NCBI GenBank assembly: GCA_028281485.1
Contig: JANQJT010000046.1
Coordinates: forward strand, 1-9,543
DNA from: Phycisphaeraceae bacterium
GTDB taxonomy: Bacteria; Planctomycetota; Phycisphaerae; Phycisphaerales; Zrk34
DNA: 9,543 bases
Direction: 5' to 3'
Of the stretch, positions 5,805 to 9,543 are shown one piece after another. The notes under the pieces are model-generated. The model worked only from the letters and a program-made list of their open reading frames with translations. It made no database searches and had not been told where the DNA came from. Made by a program: the position numbers and the translations under genes. How positions within the stretch are numbered: the first letter of the stretch is position 1; each line of letters begins with the position of its first letter.

Positions 5805-8570
5805 CTACGCGCTCTCCTCTTCTTCCTCCACCTCTTCCTCCACGTACTCGTACTCATACTCCCCGTCCGCGTCCTCTTCCCCCGACGCCTCCGGGTCATC
5901 CTCGTACACGTACTCGTACTCCACGTCCTCTTCTTCCTCTTCTTCTCCCTCCTCTTCCTCCGGCTCAGCGGCCTCAGCTTCTTTCGCTTCCTCTTCTTCT
6001 ACCTCTTCCTCAACACCCTCCTCGTCTTCTTCGACATCCAACTCGGCCTCAGACTCGGCTTTGACCTTCGCCTCGCCACCCGCCTCCGCCTCACTCGGCG
6101 TCTCAACCGTATCCGCGTACAGCGTCCCCTCGGCCTCCGTCGCCGCCAGCTGCGCCTTCATCGCCTCCCACTCGTCCAGACTGATCATCACCTCGCGCGC
6201 CTGCGCGTTCTTGTGTGACCCCAAAATCCCCGCCAGCGCCATCGCCTCCACCAGTCGGCTCGCACGCGAATACCCGATCGTCAGCCGCCGCTGAATCAGC
6301 GACACGCTCCCACGCTGCGTCTCCAGCACCACCTCCACCGCCTTCTCAAACAGCGGATCGCGTATCGACTCCTCGTCCACATCGCGCCCACCCGCGCCCG
6401 GCAGCTGCACCAGCTGCGGCTCGAAGCTCTGCGCCGCAACCTCCTTCAAGAACTTCACCGCCCGCCGAATCTCAATATCATCCACCAGCGTCCCCTGCGC
6501 ACGCGTCAGCTCAGCCGAACGCGGCGACAGGTACAACATGTCCCCGTGACCCAGCAGCAGCTCCCCGCCCTTGCTGTCCAGCACGATCCGGCTGTCCATC
6601 CCGCTCGCCACCTTCATACAAATACGACACGGCATGTTCGACTTGATCAGCCCTGTCACCACGTTCGCCTGCGGCCGCTGCGTCGCCAGAATCAGGTGCA
6701 ACCCCACCGCGCGCGCCTTCTGCGCGATACGCACGATGTGATGCTCCACGTCCTTGTTCGTCATCATCAGGTCCGCCAGCTCGTCGATCACAAACACCAT
6801 CCGGTGCAGCTTGCTGGGAACCTTCGCCCGCTCCGCCTCCGTCTCCACCTCCATCCGTTCGTACAGCTCCTCTTCACCCAGATCGTTGTACGCGTTGATG
6901 TCGCGCACACCCGCGTCCGCAAGAAGCTCGTATCGCTCGTCCATCTTCGTCACCGCCCACTCCAGGATCGCCGCCGCCTTCCCCATGTCCGTCACCACCG
7001 GACACATCAGGTGCGGGATGTTCCTGAACTGCGCCATCTCCACCATCTTCGGGTCCACCAGCACCAGCTTCACCTCGTCCGGCCGACGACAGAAAAGCAG
7101 CGACATGATGATCGAGTTCATGCAAACGCTCTTGCCCGACCCCGTCGTGCCCGCGATCAGCATGTGCGGCATCGTCGCCAGGTCCGCGATCAGCGGATTG
7201 CCCGACGCGTCCTTGCCCAGGTACATCGGCAGGCGCATCGTGTCACGCACCTTCTTCCCGCCGATCTGCATCAGGTCCTTCAGACGCACCCGCTCCTTCT
7301 TCTGATTCGGCACCTCGATCCCCACCGTCGACTTGCCCGCCGTGTTCGGCACGATGCGGATGTTCTGCGCCTTCAACTCACGCGCCACGTCCGACGCGAT
7401 GTTCTGAACCGCCGCCACCTTCGTCCCCGGTGCCAGCTGCACCTCGTACAGCGTGATCACGGGCCCCGCGTCGATCGCCACCACCTCCGCGTCGATCCGA
7501 TACGTCTGCAGCGCCGTCTCCAGGATCTCCGCCTGGTCGCGCACGCTCTTGGCCATCTCGTCGGTGAAGTTCGATTCCGGATCCTCCAGCAGGTCCATCC
7601 CCGGGAACTTGTAACCCGACAGGTCCTGGATCGGCGCAAGCTGCTCCTTGCTCTGCTGCGTCTGGGCGAAACTGATCGGCAGGTTCTTGATCTTCTCACG
7701 CACCGCCTCGGCGCTCACGCCCTCACGCATCGGCGCCTCGTCCTCCGCCGTCTCCGCGTCGGGTTCGTCGTACGCGTCTTCTTCCTCGTCCTCCCACTCT
7801 TCCTCATCACCGTCGTCGATCAGCTCTTCTTCGTATTCGTATTCTTCCTCGTCTTCGAGCTCATCCTCCAACTCCGGCTCAACGACCTCATCGCGCCGGC
7901 GCTTCGGCTTCTTCGTCGCCCGCTCATCCCGATCCTTTCGGCTCAGCAGCCGCCCACCCATCCCCGCCAGCGCCGGGATCGGCCGACCCAATATCGCCAC
8001 CTTCTTCAGCGCCACGCGCACACCCGACGGCAGCGCTAGCAGCAACTCATCCACCGCCACGATCGCGCCCACCGCAAACACCGCCAGCAACACCAGGAAA
8101 GTCCCCAGCGACGCCAGGTGCCCCGTCAGGAAATCGACTAACCAGATCGCCACGATCCCCCCCGATCCCTCCGGCATCGACCCCAACTCCGGCAAACCCA
8201 GCGCGATCATCCCGCTCGCCGTCACCGCGCAGATCAAGCCCCCGATCGCGCGAAGCCAAATCTGATCCACCATCCGACCCCGCAACGTCATCACCAGCAG
8301 CGCCGCCACACCCGTCAGCAACACCCACACTCCGGGCCCAAGCGTGTAGTACAGCTGGTAACTCAGCACGGCGCCCACCGGGCCGCACCAGTTCTGGATC
8401 TGCTCGTTGTGCGGAGCCACCCCGTGGTTCGGCCAATCCATCGGGTCGTATCCCAACAGCGACACCACCGCCAGCAGCCACACTCCCGCCGCCACGATCC
8501 ACGCGACCCGCTTCAAGATCACCCTGCCCGTTCGCGTCTGATCCGTCTTCTTGCCTTGCTTCTTTGCCAT
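5805..8570 (-). CDS. ftsK: DNA translocase FtsK, with acidic C-terminal extension
   Basis: FtsK pumps chromosomal DNA through the division septum and aids dimer resolution at dif. The 921-residue product has an N-terminal membrane domain with about four to five helices (22-41, 65-95, 107-126, 138-180). A basic patch (KKPKRRR, 220-226) and a very acidic Tyr-containing linker (about 228-280) follow. The alpha/beta motor has Walker A GTTGSGKS (474-481), the block LVLVDPKMVEMAQF, Walker B MVFVIDE (591-597, D596), and ATQRPQANVVTGLIKSNMP. The winged-helix gamma domain (about 735-797) contains SLIQRRLTIGYSRASRLVE. FtsK proteins usually end there. This one continues about 124 residues, mostly Glu and Asp with EYEYV repeats. 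ATG 8570 is preceded by AGGAGG, but at a long 12-nt spacing. No other in-frame start lies closer to that site. Confidence 0.96.
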   Translation of the reverse strand: MAKKQGKKTDQTRTGRVILKRVAWIVAAGVWLLAVVSLLGYDPMDWPNHGVAPHNEQIQNWCGPVGAVLSYQLYYTLGPGVWVLLTGVAALLVMTLRGRMVDQIWLRAIGGLICAVTASGMIALGLPELGSMPEGSGGIVAIWLVDFLTGHLASLGTFLVLLAVFAVGAIVAVDELLLALPSGVRVALKKVAILGRPIPALAGMGGRLLSRKDRDERATKKPKRRRDEVVEPELEDELEDEEEYEYEEELIDDGDEEEWEDEEEDAYDEPDAETAEDEAPMREGVSAEAVREKIKNLPISFAQTQQSKEQLAPIQDLSGYKFPGMDLLEDPESNFTDEMAKSVRDQAEILETALQTYRIDAEVVAIDAGPVITLYEVQLAPGTKVAAVQNIASDVARELKAQNIRIVPNTAGKSTVGIEVPNQKKERVRLKDLMQIGGKKVRDTMRLPMYLGKDASGNPLIADLATMPHMLIAGTTGSGKSVCMNSIIMSLLFCRRPDEVKLVLVDPKMVEMAQFRNIPHLMCPVVTDMGKAAAILEWAVTKMDERYELLADAGVRDINAYNDLGEEELYERMEVETEAERAKVPSKLHRMVFVIDELADLMMTNKDVEHHIVRIAQKARAVGLHLILATQRPQANVVTGLIKSNMPCRICMKVASGMDSRIVLDSKGGELLLGHGDMLYLSPRSAELTRAQGTLVDDIEIRRAVKFLKEVAAQSFEPQLVQLPGAGGRDVDEESIRDPLFEKAVEVVLETQRGSVSLIQRRLTIGYSRASRLVEAMALAGILGSHKNAQAREVMISLDEWEAMKAQLAATEAEGTLYADTVETPSEAEAGGEAKVKAESEAELDVEEDEEGVEEEVEEEEAKEAEAAEPEEEEGEEEEEEDVEYEYVYEDDPEASGEEDADGEYEYEYVEEEVEEEEESA
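5808..6179 (-). repeat. low-complexity polypurine tract encoding the FtsK acidic tail
   Basis: This 3' part of ftsK is built from GAG/GAA/GAC-rich DNA, seen as CTC/TTC runs on the plus strand. Two similar units, around EYEYVYEDDPEASGEED and EYEYEYVEEEVEEEEES, suggest internal duplication. A comparable tract encodes the linker near 7731-7889. Such DNA can change length by slippage. Confidence 0.6.
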
Positions 8571-8582
8571 GCGCGCGCAAAA

Positions 8583-8588
8583 CCTCCT
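8583..8588 (-). promoter_or_regulatory. ribosome binding site of ftsK (AGGAGG)
   Basis: A full AGGAGG on the minus strand lies 12 nt before ATG 8570, longer than the usual 5-9. The gap includes an alternating GC run. Confidence 0.55.
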
Positions 8589-8593
8589 GCCCA

Positions 8594-8687
8594 GTTATCG
8601 GCTAACGCATCTGAAAACCACCACTTATGACCCGATCACCATCCCCACACCCGCCTTCGGCTCCGACGCACACTTGCGACCGATAAC
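8594..8687 (-). promoter_or_regulatory. ftsK leader bounded by a perfect 8-bp inverted repeat
   Basis: GTTATCGG at the predicted transcript start (minus strand, 8687-8680) is the exact reverse complement of CCGATAAC (8601-8594), which lies 5 nt before the AGGAGG. In the RNA the 5' end could pair with the region next to the ribosome binding site and close a leader loop of about 78 nt. Alternatively the two arms could be a pair of protein sites. The repeat is seen; the function is inferred. Confidence 0.3.
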
Positions 8688-8693
8688 ACGCAC

Positions 8694-8699
8694 ATTATA
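8694..8699 (-). promoter_or_regulatory. -10 element of ftsK (TATAAT)
   Basis: A perfect TATAAT on the minus strand overlaps the TAA stop (8695-8697) of the preceding gene. The predicted start is near 8687, giving a leader of about 117 nt. No good -35 is seen at 17-18 nt upstream. Confidence 0.5.
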
Positions 8700-9543
8700 G
8701 CCGCTTACCCAGCACCCGTTCCGCCGCCAGCTTCCCCATGCGGCTCGTCTTATCCCCGATTTCGATCGCACGCAGCAGCGCCGTCGCCTTCGTCTCCTGC
8801 CCCGCAGCGTCCATCGCTGTCGCCCAATGGGTCAGAAGATTTTGGAAAGCGACCCGATCCTCTACGATCTCGCTCAATCGCACCACGTTCCGCGACGCCT
8901 CGACCAGCTCGCCGTCGCGCAGCTGCTGTGATGTCAACCGTCCGATCCCCTCAGCCGTCAGGTTCCGCGCCAGCGTGTTCTCCGCCAGCAACTCATTGGG
9001 AACGCGCCCCATTCCCACCCAATCACGCCGCGCACTCAGCAGGTACATCACAAGGTCCAGCTCATCACCGCTCAACCCGTCCGCGCCATCAATCGCCTCT
9101 TTCAAGAGCGCCGCGTCGATCTCCAAATCCCACGCCCACCGGTACACCAGCATCTCGATCGCTTTCCCATCCCGATCCGGGACATACTCCCGCGCATCCT
9201 CAGGCCAACCCGCAGCCGACCGTGCCACCCGCCCCTCGCGCAAACGCCACAACGGATCGCCGATCACCATGATCTTCCACGGCTTGCTCATCGGATGCCC
9301 CGGCAGCACCCGCGTTGCCATCGCCAGCGGCGTCCCGCGTGACGCCCGGCTCCACACCTGCGTCGGCGTCACAAACCCCGTCAGGTAAGGCTCGTGCACC
9401 GAACCCATGTACCAGTACCCTCCCCCGCGCATCACACGACCCCCGACACTCACCACGCCCAGCGGATCAGCCAACGAAAAACTGTGAATCACGTGCCACG
9501 CCGACGCCCGTCCGATCGGCAGGTCCAACGCACGCCCCCATCC
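8695..9543 (-). CDS. TIGR03790-like protein, C-terminal part (5' end beyond window)
   Basis: The frame stays open to the window edge, so the start is missing; a TTG at 9528 is not a credible start. At least 282 residues are visible. The upstream third contains VGGRVMRGGGYWYMGSVHEP, then a G-x-P-x-A segment, then KPWKIMVIGDPLWRL. This order (Gly-rich strand, S/A-x-x-EPY, about 40 residues, then a W...GDPL motif) resembles the C-terminal part of TIGR03790 family proteins. Those are uncharacterised proteins, often large and exported. The last 170 residues are mainly helical and look like TPR- or HEAT-type packing, without clear repeats. Function is unknown. It ends in LGKRL, with the ftsK -10 over its stop codon. 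The family assignment is from motif memory only. Confidence 0.6.
   Translation of the reverse strand, partial: GWGRALDLPIGRASAWHVIHSFSLADPLGVVSVGGRVMRGGGYWYMGSVHEPYLTGFVTPTQVWSRASRGTPLAMATRVLPGHPMSKPWKIMVIGDPLWRLREGRVARSAAGWPEDAREYVPDRDGKAIEMLVYRWAWDLEIDAALLKEAIDGADGLSGDELDLVMYLLSARRDWVGMGRVPNELLAENTLARNLTAEGIGRLTSQQLRDGELVEASRNVVRLSEIVEDRVAFQNLLTHWATAMDAAGQETKATALLRAIEIGDKTSRMGKLAAERVLGKRL

Noticed and set aside
5614..6294. Ser-rich 226-codon plus-strand frame
   Set aside because: The Ser/Thr runs are just the complement of the GAG/GAA tract encoding the FtsK acidic tail.
6546..8039. 497-codon open frame on the plus strand opposite ftsK
   Set aside because: It is Arg/His/Leu-rich low-complexity shadow coding opposite a well-supported FtsK motor.

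Overview
The window looks like chromosomal DNA from a high-GC, Gram-negative-type bacterium. A planctomycete, perhaps of the class Phycisphaerae, is the best guess. The reasons are a YidC with a large periplasmic domain and a long basic tail, an exported nickel superoxide dismutase, a membrane-anchored SIMPL protein, few Shine-Dalgarno sites and strongly C-skewed codon use. This taxonomic call is inference. No mobile element, CRISPR array, rRNA or tRNA was seen, and the content is mainly housekeeping.

The left part (1-4242) is a plus-strand block: yidC (membrane insertase), mnmE (tRNA wobble-uridine modification GTPase) 13 nt later, then smpB (tmRNA partner) 40 nt after that. The theme is protein synthesis and membrane insertion. 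yidC-mnmE adjacency is a widespread arrangement. smpB seems to have its own extended -10 so close to the ATG that its mRNA could be leaderless.

The right part (4248-9543) is a minus-strand block. Read in transcription order it holds the 3' part of an unrecognised gene resembling TIGR03790-type proteins (cut by the window edge), ftsK (DNA translocase with an unusual acidic C-terminal extension), a SIMPL-domain (YggE-like) membrane-anchored protein, and sodN (Ni-containing superoxide dismutase with a Sec-type signal peptide). The last two are both exported and may belong to one oxidative-stress function. sodN and smpB converge with only 5 nt between their stop codons.

The longest non-coding stretches are 162 nt (4758-4919), 141 nt (5664-5804), 124 nt (8571-8694) and 94 nt (1-94). 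The most interesting points are the Ni-SOD whose signal-peptidase site would by itself create the Ni-binding N-terminus, the FtsK acidic tail, the MnmE with a broken NKxD motif, the structured ftsK leader with a TATAAT overlapping the preceding stop codon, and a GC skew that keeps its sign across both gene orientations. I did not find a clearly new multi-gene system.
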